A stretch of 32,026 nt of DNA from Myxococcales bacterium (GTDB lineage Bacteria; Myxococcota_A; Polyangia; Polyangiales; Houyiibacteriaceae): positions 1-32,026 of the forward strand of contig JAHEEE010000044.1 in assembly GCA_024640845.1 (NCBI GenBank), in the 5' to 3' direction. A program made the position numbers and the translations under genes. This document shows positions 8,269 to 17,372 of the stretch, in pieces. Positions within the stretch are counted from its first letter, which is position 1. The number at the start of each line of letters is the position of its first letter. The notes under the pieces are model-generated. The model saw only the letters and a program-made list of their open reading frames with translations, made no database searches and had not been told where the DNA came from.

Positions 8269-9704
8269 ATTGCCTGCCCCCCGAATAGGCTTCTAGCGGA
8301 GCGCAACGCCAACGCAGACAGCGTCAGTGTCGGGTTGGCCGGCGCTGCCGACGGGAATACGCTCGAGCCCGCCACCAGGAGGTTCCGAATGCGGTGATGA
8401 AGACAGTTTGCGTCGACTACGGAGTCGTCGGGGTTGTGACCCATCATGGTCGTGCACTGGATGTGGTAGTCGGTCTTTTCGATCTCGTCTTTCATCGCAA
8501 ACGACTCGACCGGAAGTGGCTTGAGCAGCTCTTGCAGGGAGGCTCGGACAGCTTCCAGGCCGCGACGCGTGTACTCGGAATGGCCGTGGTACTCGGTGAC
8601 TGGTCGGCTGGTGTCGTCCGCGTCTAGACGTACACGGTTGCGCTCCTGGGGGAGATCCTCGAGCACGAACTTGATCACGTATCTCTGGCGCCAGCGGCCG
8701 CGTAGATTCCGCAGTGTCGGCACGTTGTAGCTCTCGAACATGGCCGCAGCTCGCTCTCGTCGGTGCGGCCCATCATACAACATGTAGCCAAGCGCAGTCT
8801 GGGTCGTGCTTCCTTGAAAGCCGTCCATGCCGTCCAGCTCGACCGTGCACAACCCGCTGACCTGCTCGCACAGTCCGCGCCCAACCCAAGGGCCATCGAG
8901 GCCGGAGCGCAGAAGAAGGTGTGGATTGAAGAGGCCGTTGGCGCCGAGGACCACCAGCTCGGCCTTCGCGTAAAGCTCCGCGCCTTCCGAGCTAAAATGC
9001 ACACCCTTTGCGACCCCTGCGGCATGCTCGATTCGCTCGGCGGTCGCGTTGGCGCGCAGCTCGACGCGCGGATCCGCGTATTCGGTCCGCATCCCATTCA
9101 AAATGGTGAACTTGGAATCGATCGGACATAGATTGCAGCGAAGCGAAGAGCAACACTTGGGGCGCGCGGGCGGCCGTGAACGGGTGGGTTTGGCCACGGG
9201 TAGCGAGAAGAACAGTCCGGGATACGCGGCCGCCATGGCACGGTCTGGATCGCTCATCTGGTGCGGCGGACACGGATACGGCTTGCTGCGAGGGTATACG
9301 GTGTCGTCCGGCCCAGCGACTCCGAAGATCTCCTCGACCTCACAGTAATACGGTTCGAGGTCGTCGTAGCTGATTGGCCAGTCGAAGCCGACCCCGTAGC
9401 GCGAGCGCAGACGGAAATCGTTCGGGATCATCCGAGGCGTGTTGCCGCCCCAGCAGTTGGAGCTGCCGCCATGCGCCAGCGTGAACATCCAAGGCTTTGT
9501 GGGCGTCTCGTTGATGAACGTGTGCTGGAAGGATTCGTAGGTTAGCTCGTCCCTCCGGGCGATGCGCTGCGAGTGCGAAAGTGCTGGTCCACGCTCGAGC
9601 ACCAGAACTCGTGCCGTCTCCGGTGCGTGGCGCAAATACTCCTTTAGAAAGAAGGACGACGCGAACCCGCTCCCGATGCAAACAACATCGTAGCTCTGCA
9701 CCAT
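8265..9704 (-). CDS. GMC-family FAD oxidoreductase with a Cys-rich loop
   Basis: The 479-residue flavoprotein opens with VVCIGSGFASSFF and VLVLERG, the two halves of the FAD-binding Rossmann motif, then HGGSSNCWGG (near residue 77), the flavin-contact loop of the GMC family. A loop with Cys184, Cys185, Cys190 and Cys193 (KCCSSLRCNLCPID) resembles the Fe-S-binding loop of the catalytic subunit of FAD-dependent glucose dehydrogenase. The C-terminal domain has His423 (MMGHNPDD) and Asn457 (AAPANPTLT), matching the His/Asn catalytic pair. There is no signal peptide, so export would depend on the coupled Tat-signal protein downstream. It probably oxidises a sugar or alcohol. No cytochrome c subunit is adjacent. 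The gene lies in a five-gene run with Wzy-like and glycosidase-like genes. Confidence 0.85.
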   Translation of the reverse strand: MVQSYDVVCIGSGFASSFFLKEYLRHAPETARVLVLERGPALSHSQRIARRDELTYESFQHTFINETPTKPWMFTLAHGGSSNCWGGNTPRMIPNDFRLRSRYGVGFDWPISYDDLEPYYCEVEEIFGVAGPDDTVYPRSKPYPCPPHQMSDPDRAMAAAYPGLFFSLPVAKPTRSRPPARPKCCSSLRCNLCPIDSKFTILNGMRTEYADPRVELRANATAERIEHAAGVAKGVHFSSEGAELYAKAELVVLGANGLFNPHLLLRSGLDGPWVGRGLCEQVSGLCTVELDGMDGFQGSTTQTALGYMLYDGPHRRERAAAMFESYNVPTLRNLRGRWRQRYVIKFVLEDLPQERNRVRLDADDTSRPVTEYHGHSEYTRRGLEAVRASLQELLKPLPVESFAMKDEIEKTDYHIQCTTMMGHNPDDSVVDANCLHHRIRNLLVAGSSVFPSAAPANPTLTLSALALRSARSLFGGQAI

Positions 9705-9751
9705 AATCGTATCGGGTAGCAGACGCCGATTCCGACTTCAAACGCAATGAA

Positions 9752-11413
9752 TCACCACCAGCGCGGGTTCTGTTCGATGAACCGCATCACGCCGTCCAAC
9801 TTTGACGCCTCTGTGCGAGGTTGATCGACGTACTCTCGTAGCCCCCAGCGCCCCCACTTCGTGTACGCACCGCAGTTGTTGTAGTGGACAAACAGCTTCC
9901 CACCGGCTTCTCGCCATGCCGTCAGGTAGCGAAGATAGAGATCGCTCATCCTGGGGTGGCGATTGATCGCGTCGAAAAGCGTATTGATTTTCTCGTCATT
10001 CTCGACGCCAGCCGCCGCTGAGAAGTGCTGCCCGCCCTCGTATGCGACCAGGGTCAAGCCAAAGCGGGAGGCCATCTCGGCCTGCTCCTGCATCCGTTTG
10101 GTCGCCTTGGGGATGAGCTCGGCTTCAGTGCGCCGGAGGAGCTCATCGAGCGACATCTCAGCGTACTCGGCTCGGTCCTTTCGATTGACGGCGACGCCAA
10201 AGTACGGGGCTATCGCGAGAGCGTCCACCCGCTGGTACAGGTCACGCTGCATCAGTATCTTCTTGCTGGTCCAGGCGTTGGCGGCCTGACTCGCGACGAC
10301 GCGAACAACCCGGGAAGCGGATGCTCCGAAGACTTGATGCCAAGTTTTGAAAATCGCGTCGCTTCGCTCTGCTTGGCAAACGAGTGCTGCCCCGAATTTG
10401 CCTCCTTCGCTCTTTCCCGCCGGGCACCGCGCGACTTCCTTATGCTGATCGAACTGCGAGTTCCAGATTTCGTTGGAGTACTCGAGCCACACGCGAAACT
10501 CTTCCGGCAGAGTGTCGCGGACCAGAGTCGCAAACCGACGTATGTAGTCGTCGTCTGCCAGATGAGGGATGTTGACCCAGGGCTCTGCCCGTAGACGCGT
10601 AGCAAGCGACATCATGACCTCGACGGGTACGCCTCTTCGATTCCAGGTCGCATGCGTCACCTTGGGTCGATCCGCCCAAGTGCGGATTGTCGAATCGTTG
10701 GTGCGCATCCAATCCATGAAGCGCAAGACCAAGTAGTGACTCGTAGACTGCAAGAACTTTGGATGAAAGATCCGGTCTGGATACGTCTTCTCGAAAGCAA
10801 GACAGCGGCCGCTCGGGCAGGGATGGGAACGATCGCACCAGCGCGCGTCGTCTTCCTCGCAAGATCCCCCGGGCGGAAACACGCGGATGTTGCGGATGGG
10901 GTTGCCAGGACTCGTCTTGGAGATCGCGAAACGGACGGCGCCGTCTTTCTTCACCCGGATCACCTGCCGACCGGGGCGCGATTGGTTCTGCAGCAGCTCG
11001 TTACCGTGAGCGATCTCGCCCTCTCCGTCGTAGACGACGATGAACTCGCCCCCGGGGTGACCGCCTTTCGTCAACATGAGCGTCCTGGCGACCTGACCTG
11101 GCTTCAAAGAGCGGACCCAACCGTATTCGTCGAGATCGAGTGGGCGGCCATCGTCCCATTTCTCGTGGCTGCCGCTAATCCACGGTCGCGATGATTTGAA
11201 CAGATCCACGAACGGCATGTCTGTGCTGTAGTCGACGACCCCGGCCAAGTTGGACCCTATCGCTGACGTTCGATTGAGCTCGGAGCTCGGTCCCGAAGCC
11301 CGGGCGTGAACGCCGATCCGCTCCGCTGCAATCGGTTCGCTACGGGAACGGCTGCACGAGACGCACAATGCGACCCCGAGCAACCCGATCGCCAAAAGAA
11401 GCCTTCTTCTCAT
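9752..11413 (-). CDS. Glycosidase-like lipoprotein (TIM-barrel, clan-A-like motifs)
   Basis: The 553-residue protein has a lipoprotein-type N-terminus (MRRRLLLAIGLLGVALCVSC, Cys20). After a beta-rich region (about 60-180) that may bind carbohydrate, a barrel-like domain follows. It contains VWLEYSNEIWN, with Asn-Glu at 314-315 in the position of the acid/base of clan GH-A enzymes, and VAYEGGQH with Glu459, a candidate nucleophile. Many bacterial cellulose- or polysaccharide-linked proteins share the YSNEIWN motif. It would sit on the periplasmic or outer face and could trim or bind the polysaccharide. The specific GH family is not clear to me. The GMC oxidoreductase gene follows 47 bases downstream, and the upstream membrane gene ends 75 bases before it. 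Confidence 0.7.
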   Translation of the reverse strand: MRRRLLLAIGLLGVALCVSCSRSRSEPIAAERIGVHARASGPSSELNRTSAIGSNLAGVVDYSTDMPFVDLFKSSRPWISGSHEKWDDGRPLDLDEYGWVRSLKPGQVARTLMLTKGGHPGGEFIVVYDGEGEIAHGNELLQNQSRPGRQVIRVKKDGAVRFAISKTSPGNPIRNIRVFPPGGSCEEDDARWCDRSHPCPSGRCLAFEKTYPDRIFHPKFLQSTSHYLVLRFMDWMRTNDSTIRTWADRPKVTHATWNRRGVPVEVMMSLATRLRAEPWVNIPHLADDDYIRRFATLVRDTLPEEFRVWLEYSNEIWNSQFDQHKEVARCPAGKSEGGKFGAALVCQAERSDAIFKTWHQVFGASASRVVRVVASQAANAWTSKKILMQRDLYQRVDALAIAPYFGVAVNRKDRAEYAEMSLDELLRRTEAELIPKATKRMQEQAEMASRFGLTLVAYEGGQHFSAAAGVENDEKINTLFDAINRHPRMSDLYLRYLTAWREAGGKLFVHYNNCGAYTKWGRWGLREYVDQPRTEASKLDGVMRFIEQNPRWW

Positions 11414-11488
11414 CCCCGACCCCTGCCATGGAAGCGTCGGCTCAGCAATTGGCTCGATACATTCGACATGTTCGCAGCGAGAGAAAAC

Positions 11489-13165
11489 CTAGAGCGGCTT
11501 GAAGCGAATGAAGCCGGTGCGGGTCGGCTCGTGCACCCACAGAAGCTCGAAGTCGAATGAGTCGAGCTCGGACCTGAGCTCGTCCTGCACCGCGCCACTT
11601 TCTCGGAGGCGCGCGCGAATCGCCTGAGCGTCCATATGCGGATCGATGCCCACATAGCCATTCGAAGCGAAGATATCGTAGCCGCGCTCGTAAGCGTGCG
11701 CGAGCATGCGGCCCTGGCGTAGCGCCATCGCGGAGTCTTTGTCCGCCGCAAACCCGAATGCATGAATCGATGGCGACTCGATCGAAAAAGAGATGATCCC
11801 GTCGTCGAGCTCGAGCAATTTGGCGTCAGGATCGATTTGGTCCAGCGCCTCTTGGATTGCGACTCGATCCGCCCAGAAATCGTATGATGGGTTGTGATCG
11901 ACGTAGGCCGAGCTGAGGATCTGTCGGCCCATCGAGAAGAGCAAGACGATGGCGTAGCCGATGTAGAGAGCCTTCCTCGCGACGCCTCGGGCATCGAGTC
12001 TCGCGTACGCACCTCCGACCAGAACGGCGAAGAAGAAGGTCGTCATGAGCATCGAGAGCGCGAAGTACCAGCTTCCCTGATGCCAGAGGTGCACGTACGT
12101 GAGGTTGTAGGCGAGCTTGACCAGGATGCCGAGCGCGAATCCGATGGGCAGAATGTAGCGAGGCTGCCGCCTGTGCGAGACGCCGACCGACCAGACGTAG
12201 ATCACGGACATCAGCGCGGGGCCGATGATCTGGACGAATCGAAACAGGTTCGCCTGGATATCTCCGGGGACGCTCGGTCTCCCCGTTGCCGACTCCTTGA
12301 TGTCGATCAGGAAAGGAAAGGCCCCGGAGAGACCCACATAGAGAGAGCGAAACAGTACGAACCCACCCTTGACGCTTCCGCTCACCGGAAGGAAGGCCCC
12401 GGCATAGGCCTTGTTGTAGACGAGATACAGTCCGAGCACGACGGTGCTCAGGGCGACCACGTTGAACGCGGGTCGGATCCGATCGCGCAATGGAACACCC
12501 GGGGTCAGCAAGAAGACGAGGAAAAAGGCGGGGATCACGAAAACATCGTCCAGGCGGGACAACATGATGAGCGGCAACACGAGCCCAAGCCGCCACGAGA
12601 CACCTCGGACCGAGGGGTCGTACATCGATTCCAATGTGAACCCTGGACGATGGACCTCGCGAGACAACACCAAGAGCGAAAGGCCGCCACAGAATAGGGA
12701 CACTCCGCTTTCGAGGCAGTTCACGCTGGACCAGATAGGCCAGTTGTCGTAGCCGACGCCGAGCGTCAGGTAGTAGACACCCGGCACGGTCAGGAAGCTG
12801 AGGAAGGCGGAGCCCGTGTAGCGGAAGATGGCCGCGCTGGTCATTGCGACCCCTGCGCTGGCAACCAGTACACTGAGTAGGAATCCGGCTATCAGCAGGC
12901 GCTCGGTGTCGCCCCCGATGACCCGATGAAGGGACGTCAGCATGAACTGCCAAAGGGGGTGGAATCCGTTGGTCGCGGTCTCGCCGTCGAAGGTATACCA
13001 GCTTAGCGAGGAGCGCTTCGCAACCGCCAAATACAGAAACGCGTCGGCGCGCACGAAGTTGAAGACTCCGCGCGATCCGGAACGGAGCAGGGTGTAGAGA
13101 GGGGGGATGGCTACGAGTGACCCGGTGCCCGCCGCCACCAGCCAAGGGGTCCACTTTTTCGTCAT
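11489..13165 (-). CDS. Multi-pass membrane protein, GT-C glycosyltransferase-like
   Basis: From the ATG at 13165 the protein has 558 residues, with about 10-11 hydrophobic segments and a C-terminal soluble tail. The first loop carries ADAFLYLAVAKRSSL and, soon after, ETATNGFHPLWQF. This acidic first loop with TNGFHPLW recurs in uncharacterised bacterial GT-C-type membrane proteins. The soluble tail (LDQIDPDAKLLELDDGIISF) is also seen in such proteins. It is probably a membrane glycosyltransferase, but the donor and acceptor are unknown. The start is chosen because ATG overlaps the TGA of the preceding gene (13164-13162), an ATGA coupling; an upstream in-frame start would overlap the other gene much more. 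It belongs to the five-gene minus-strand run. Confidence 0.73.
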   Translation of the reverse strand: MTKKWTPWLVAAGTGSLVAIPPLYTLLRSGSRGVFNFVRADAFLYLAVAKRSSLSWYTFDGETATNGFHPLWQFMLTSLHRVIGGDTERLLIAGFLLSVLVASAGVAMTSAAIFRYTGSAFLSFLTVPGVYYLTLGVGYDNWPIWSSVNCLESGVSLFCGGLSLLVLSREVHRPGFTLESMYDPSVRGVSWRLGLVLPLIMLSRLDDVFVIPAFFLVFLLTPGVPLRDRIRPAFNVVALSTVVLGLYLVYNKAYAGAFLPVSGSVKGGFVLFRSLYVGLSGAFPFLIDIKESATGRPSVPGDIQANLFRFVQIIGPALMSVIYVWSVGVSHRRQPRYILPIGFALGILVKLAYNLTYVHLWHQGSWYFALSMLMTTFFFAVLVGGAYARLDARGVARKALYIGYAIVLLFSMGRQILSSAYVDHNPSYDFWADRVAIQEALDQIDPDAKLLELDDGIISFSIESPSIHAFGFAADKDSAMALRQGRMLAHAYERGYDIFASNGYVGIDPHMDAQAIRARLRESGAVQDELRSELDSFDFELLWVHEPTRTGFIRFKPL

Positions 13166-14637
13166 GAGAACGCTCCCCACCCAGCTGCGGCGGCGCGCGC
13201 CCGCAATCGCTTCTCTCGCATCGCGTCCACAACCTCCTGCAAAATCCCCGACAGGCAACCCCAAAGCGCCCCGCCCAGAAACAAAGCCAAGCGAGTGAAG
13301 TCACCGTTGGGGATCAAATCGAACGCAGCGAAGCCGACCATCAGGCCAAGTCCGCCGAGAAGACGCCGATCAGAGATTCGCGGCACATATTTCATCCGTC
13401 GTACCAGGGCGATGAGAGGAAAGAGCAGCAAGCCGAAAGCGCCGATGAAACCGACGATCCCGTGATCGCCGAACCGTATGATCCAGGCTCCGTCACGTAT
13501 CGATACCGTAGACGATTCGCCCGACCAGCGCTCGAACACGCACGCCCGGCAGTAGCTTCCCCACCCGAACCAGGGACGCTCCAACGCCCGATCGAGCAAC
13601 CGTCCTTCGTTCTCGAGGCGAAGCGTCATCGATCGGGCTCGTTCGCGCCCGTATTCATCCTCGGCCCAAGCTTCGAGAGCCTCGACCGGAATGACATCGT
13701 TCGCACGAAGCAGGGGATAAAGGAACAAGAACCCCGCGAGGCCCGCGGCAGTCAGGGCTTGGCCGCGGGGGGAAGCCAGCAACACGAGTGGAGCCGCGAC
13801 CATAGTATAGAGAAAGGCGGCGAGGCTCTTTGAAAGAATGAGAACCACCCACAGATAGGACGCAACCCAGCCGGCAGAGAACCGAAAGACTTTGAGGCTA
13901 CTCTTGTACAGAGCCGCGGCTGCCATCACCGCGAGTGCTGTAAAGATGGCGACCGCAAGCCCATGGGCCATGAAGACCATGGGACGATAGCCACCATCGC
14001 GCATCGCCTGCAAGAAGGAATGCTGATGGAATCCGTATACCCAGCGATGCAACTGCGGGCTGAGGATGAGCTCGATGAACTGAAGAGGGGAATAGAGGAG
14101 CGCCGCGGCCACCAGCGTGGTGAGCAGCACACGAAGATCCGACGCGCTCCGGAACATCACGCTGCCCAAATAGAACGGAAGGACGACGGTGAGTAGAGCG
14201 TTGAGCACTGCGTGGACAGCGTCGTACGGAACGTGCCCCGGCACATCTCGAGCGCCGATCTGGTAGGGATCGGTATTGAGAAAGACCGTGACGACCGCGC
14301 CGCTCACGAGGAGCCCAACACAGAGTCTGAACCAGCGACTCTTGGGCGCATGGGCGAAGCGTTCGCGTCGAAAGACGGCTCCCCAGATCAATATCCAAAG
14401 CGGTACGATTTCTAGCTTGGAGAAGTCCGGAAGTCCTGGCGGCTTGAAGAAGACGATCTCGGGGAGCAGGAGCAAGCCTCCCAGAAAGAGAACCGCTGTC
14501 GCCTTGGCCGGTGGCCAGCGCCAGGCTCCGAAATAGCTAACGGGAATCCACAGGAAGAACGCGAGGACGCTCAGGATGTTGCCGTCGGAGTAATACTGCA
14601 CACCTGGCTCAGAAATCCTCGCGCATCCACGGCGCAA
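13162..14637 (-). CDS. O-antigen ligase/Wzy-like polymerase membrane protein
   Basis: The 491-residue protein has about 11-12 hydrophobic segments and a large periplasmic loop. The loop includes RSMTLRLENEGRLLDRALERPWFGWG (written here as one known landmark; key residues are R, E, R, and the PWFGWG end). That is the usual signature of the Wzy_C (O-antigen ligase/polymerase) superfamily. With the Wzx flippase it would polymerise or ligate repeat units on the periplasmic side. The start is uncertain: TTG 14637 is the longest, and GTG 14601, close to the first membrane segment, is a plausible alternative. The next gene overlaps its stop. Upstream is a 166-base divergent region shared with the GT2 gene at 14804. 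Confidence 0.8.
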   Translation of the reverse strand: MRRGCARISEPGVQYYSDGNILSVLAFFLWIPVSYFGAWRWPPAKATAVLFLGGLLLLPEIVFFKPPGLPDFSKLEIVPLWILIWGAVFRRERFAHAPKSRWFRLCVGLLVSGAVVTVFLNTDPYQIGARDVPGHVPYDAVHAVLNALLTVVLPFYLGSVMFRSASDLRVLLTTLVAAALLYSPLQFIELILSPQLHRWVYGFHQHSFLQAMRDGGYRPMVFMAHGLAVAIFTALAVMAAAALYKSSLKVFRFSAGWVASYLWVVLILSKSLAAFLYTMVAAPLVLLASPRGQALTAAGLAGFLFLYPLLRANDVIPVEALEAWAEDEYGRERARSMTLRLENEGRLLDRALERPWFGWGSYCRACVFERWSGESSTVSIRDGAWIIRFGDHGIVGFIGAFGLLLFPLIALVRRMKYVPRISDRRLLGGLGLMVGFAAFDLIPNGDFTRLALFLGGALWGCLSGILQEVVDAMREKRLRARAAAAGWGAFS

Positions 14638-14803
14638 CCAACACGCTGCTCATCATGCTCTCGTGCCGGCCCGCATCACCTGCACCATTGCTCGATCATG
14701 ACATGTCCGCAAGATTGTCACCAGGTCGCTGAACCCGCCCCCGGCCCCGAAAATGCCCGCGTTTATGTGTGCAACGCCGGGCGTCTCGCTATAGTCGTAT
14801 TCG

Positions 14804-15979
14804 GTGAACCTTCTGACGATCCTAGCCGCTGTGGCGGCCGCAGTTCTTGCGATTCCAGCGCTGGTCTTTTTCGTCGAATGCGTCGCCAGCGTGTTTCTTC
14901 GTGCCGGAAAGCAAGTTGCGAGACCCGGGGGGGTATCCCTCAGAGTGTTGATTCCCGCGCACGATGAGGAACTGGGCATCGGGGCGACTTTGGCCGAAGT
15001 GCAATCCCAGCTGGCGCCCGACGACCGCATCTTGGTCGTCGCCGACAACTGTAGCGATGGCACGGCAGAAATCGCGCGAGCCGCCGGCGTGGATGTAATT
15101 GAGCGGGTGGATCCGGAGCAAGGTGGAAAGGGATACGCGCTGGCCTACGGCATCGATCACTTGGCCTCGAATCCTCCAGACGTGCTCATCGTCATCGATG
15201 CGGATTGCCACCTCATTCCAGGTACGATCGACGCTCTCGTTCGAAACGCCGTCGAAACGGGCAGACCCGTACAAGCCGACTATGTTCTACAGCCCACCGA
15301 ACGTTCGCCGATCTCGATGATCTCCGCGTTGGCGTTTCTCGTACGCAACCGCGTGAGGCCGCGCGGACTCCTCCGGCTGAACCAACCCTGCCACCTGGAC
15401 GGCACGGGAATGGCGTTTCCGTGGAGCGTAGTGCGCACCGCTCCCGGCTTGGGCGGAAGCATCGTCGAGGATCTCACCATGGGAATCGAGCTGGCGCTGG
15501 AAGGACACGAGCCGGTGCTCTGCATCGATGGCGGAGTCCGAAGCCGCCTTCCGGGCTCCGAGAGCGCCGCCATGCAGCAGCGGCGACGTTGGGAGCACGG
15601 ACAGCTGGCGACCCTCATTCAGTGCGGCCCGCGCCTCATCTGCCAAGGGGTTTTGCGGAGAAGGCTGGGACTCATCGCGATGGGTGCGGATCTGATGGTG
15701 CCACCGCTGGCCATGCTCGTGGGCCTCTTGGTTCTGGTCCTGAGCGCCGCCGGGGTAGTCGTTGCCGTTGGCGGCTCGCCAGTTCCGCTTTGGATCGCGC
15801 TCGTGGCGCTCGGCCTCATCGCGCTCGGTGTTGGTGTCGGGTGGGCGCGTTACGGACGAACGGAAGTTCCACTTCGATACCTGCTGCTCGTTCCACTCTA
15901 CATCGTGTGGAAAGCTCCGCTCTATCTCTCTTTTCTACTTGGACGCGGCGAGAAGCGTTGGCGACGAACCGAGCGCTGA
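14804..15979 (+). CDS. Membrane-anchored glycosyltransferase family 2
   Basis: The 391-residue protein starts with one membrane helix (about 4-32), has a GT-A catalytic domain (about 45-270), and ends with two to four membrane helices (295-380). Catalytic landmarks are VLIPAHDEE at the domain start, DNCSDGT, the nucleotide/metal-binding DAD at 132-134 (VIDADCHL), and QQRRRWEHG at 258-266, the QxxRW-type motif of processive and related GT2 enzymes. The donor is a nucleotide sugar and the acceptor a lipid or polymer at the inner membrane. The start is GTG 14804. It opens the second plus-strand polysaccharide run. An 8-bp hairpin lies a few bases after its stop. Confidence 0.82.
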   Translation: MNLLTILAAVAAAVLAIPALVFFVECVASVFLRAGKQVARPGGVSLRVLIPAHDEELGIGATLAEVQSQLAPDDRILVVADNCSDGTAEIARAAGVDVIERVDPEQGGKGYALAYGIDHLASNPPDVLIVIDADCHLIPGTIDALVRNAVETGRPVQADYVLQPTERSPISMISALAFLVRNRVRPRGLLRLNQPCHLDGTGMAFPWSVVRTAPGLGGSIVEDLTMGIELALEGHEPVLCIDGGVRSRLPGSESAAMQQRRRWEHGQLATLIQCGPRLICQGVLRRRLGLIAMGADLMVPPLAMLVGLLVLVLSAAGVVVAVGGSPVPLWIALVALGLIALGVGVGWARYGRTEVPLRYLLLVPLYIVWKAPLYLSFLLGRGEKRWRRTER

Positions 15980-15983
15980 GGGC

Positions 15984-16010
15984 GAGAAGCGATCGCGCAA
16001 AGCGCTTCTC
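15984..16010 (+). terminator. Perfect 8-bp hairpin after the GT2 gene
   Basis: GAGAAGCG (15984-15991) and CGCTTCTC (16003-16010) can pair fully around an 11-base loop. It starts 5 bases after the TGA. No run of T follows, so it is a weak case for an intrinsic terminator; it may act as an mRNA-end or processing hairpin. The rest of the 232-base gap to 16212 holds no gene that I can see. Confidence 0.35.
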
Positions 16011-16211
16011 CAACACAAGAACGGAAACCTCGTAAAAACGGGCCTTGGCCAGCTCAGATCGCCGAGGACAGACGTCGCGATTGTGGTAAAGCTCACATCA
16101 GTTGCTCTCCATGGGACCTCGGTCGAAGAAGCTGGTTGGATGTCTCGATAGGTCTCGATTGCGATGCACAGGCGCGCGGGATAGACTCTCCAGTCGCGAA
16201 GCCCCCATCTC

Positions 16212-17372
16212 ATGCAATCCGGATTAGATCCTACAGAAACCCCAAGGCGCGGTTTTTTCGATGCAAGCAGGCCTTTCGTGGGGCGCGTCGTTCGCGACGC
16301 ACTCGGGAAGGCTTCGGCGCGCCAGGACCGCGAAGCACATCTTATCGCGGCAGTTGGCTGGCTCAAGCGAGCGCAGGCGGCAACTCCCGATGACGGCGTC
16401 AGTTACGGATACTCGATCCGCGGAGGTTGGAGGCCTTCCTACCGGGAGACATCGGGCTATATCGCCATCACGTTTTTCGACCTTGCAAGGCAACGACAGG
16501 ATTCGGAGTCCGGGGCCCTCGCGCGCACGGTGTCGAAGTGGTTGTGCGAAGTCCAAGAACCCGACGGGTCGATTGCGAATCCACAGTATCGGCCCCATAC
16601 GGGAATCGTGTTCGACACCGGTCAAGTGCTTTTGGGTTACGTGCGAGCCCACCGCGAAACGAACGACGCGCGTTTCCACGACGCGGCCGTTCGTGCAGCC
16701 TCGTGGCTTGCAGGCCGCATCGACCCAGATGGGGCGTGGCGGAGAAACACGCACCTCGAAACGCCCCACACGTACAATACACGCGTGGCGTGGTCAATGC
16801 TGGAGTGCAACCAGATCGCTCCAGACGCAGCGGTCGAATCGGCGGCAAGAAGGAACTTGGACTGGGCACTCGAGCAGGAACGAGACGGCTACTTTCGCAG
16901 CTGTGCCTTCACGCCTGGAGTTGCGCCCTTCACGCATACGATCGCATACGCGATTCGCGGCTTCCTCGAGTCGGCCCGTCTTCTGCGCGATGCACGCTAC
17001 GAGGAGACGGCCGTACGCGCTGCCGATGCCATGATCGAGCACGTGCGTGAGGACGGTTGGATCCCTGGGCAGATCGACGAGGACGGTGGCTCTGCGGCGC
17101 GGTACTGCTGCCTGACGGGCAACTGTCAACTCGCGATCATCTGGTTGAAGCTCTACCAATCCACGGGATCGACGCGGTACCTGGACGCAGCGAAGCGAAG
17201 CTTGGGTTTCGTGATGGAACACCAAGACCTGACGACTTCCAACCCAGATCTTCATGGCGCCATCAAAGGCTCCCACCCGATTTGGGGATCGTACGCCCCG
17301 CTGTCCTATCCAAATTGGGCTGCGAAGTTCTTCATCGATGCGCTTCTGCTCTGGGATGAAATCGAGTCATGA
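16212..17372 (+). CDS. Alpha/alpha-toroid (prenyltransferase/squalene-cyclase-like repeat) protein
   Basis: The 386-residue protein consists of repeated helical hairpins with Gly/Trp-rich turns: EAHLIAAVGWLKRAQ, GWRPSYRETSGYIAITFFDLA, DGSIANP, DGAWRRNT, EDGWIPGQID, and so on. This pattern matches the terpenoid-cyclase/protein-prenyltransferase or six-hairpin glycosidase superfamily. There is no DxDD motif of squalene-hopene cyclases, and no signal peptide. In polysaccharide loci such proteins are common but not well characterised. It could bind or cleave a sugar or a polyprenyl-linked sugar. Its stop overlaps the start of the WecG/TagA gene (ATGA at 17369-17372), so the two are co-translated. 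The ATG 16212 start has only a weak ribosome binding site. Confidence 0.7.
   Translation: MQSGLDPTETPRRGFFDASRPFVGRVVRDALGKASARQDREAHLIAAVGWLKRAQAATPDDGVSYGYSIRGGWRPSYRETSGYIAITFFDLARQRQDSESGALARTVSKWLCEVQEPDGSIANPQYRPHTGIVFDTGQVLLGYVRAHRETNDARFHDAAVRAASWLAGRIDPDGAWRRNTHLETPHTYNTRVAWSMLECNQIAPDAAVESAARRNLDWALEQERDGYFRSCAFTPGVAPFTHTIAYAIRGFLESARLLRDARYEETAVRAADAMIEHVREDGWIPGQIDEDGGSAARYCCLTGNCQLAIIWLKLYQSTGSTRYLDAAKRSLGFVMEHQDLTTSNPDLHGAIKGSHPIWGSYAPLSYPNWAAKFFIDALLLWDEIES

Noticed and set aside
11826-13304. Minus-strand open frame of 492 codons overlapping the membrane protein gene in another frame
   Set aside because: The translation is Arg/Pro-rich with no hydrophobic segments, while the other frame has a clear membrane protein and an ATGA start overlap.
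14790-14795. TATAGT as a -10 box for the GT2 gene
   Set aside because: No fitting -35 box lies 16-18 bases upstream, and the box is too close to the start codon to be convincing.
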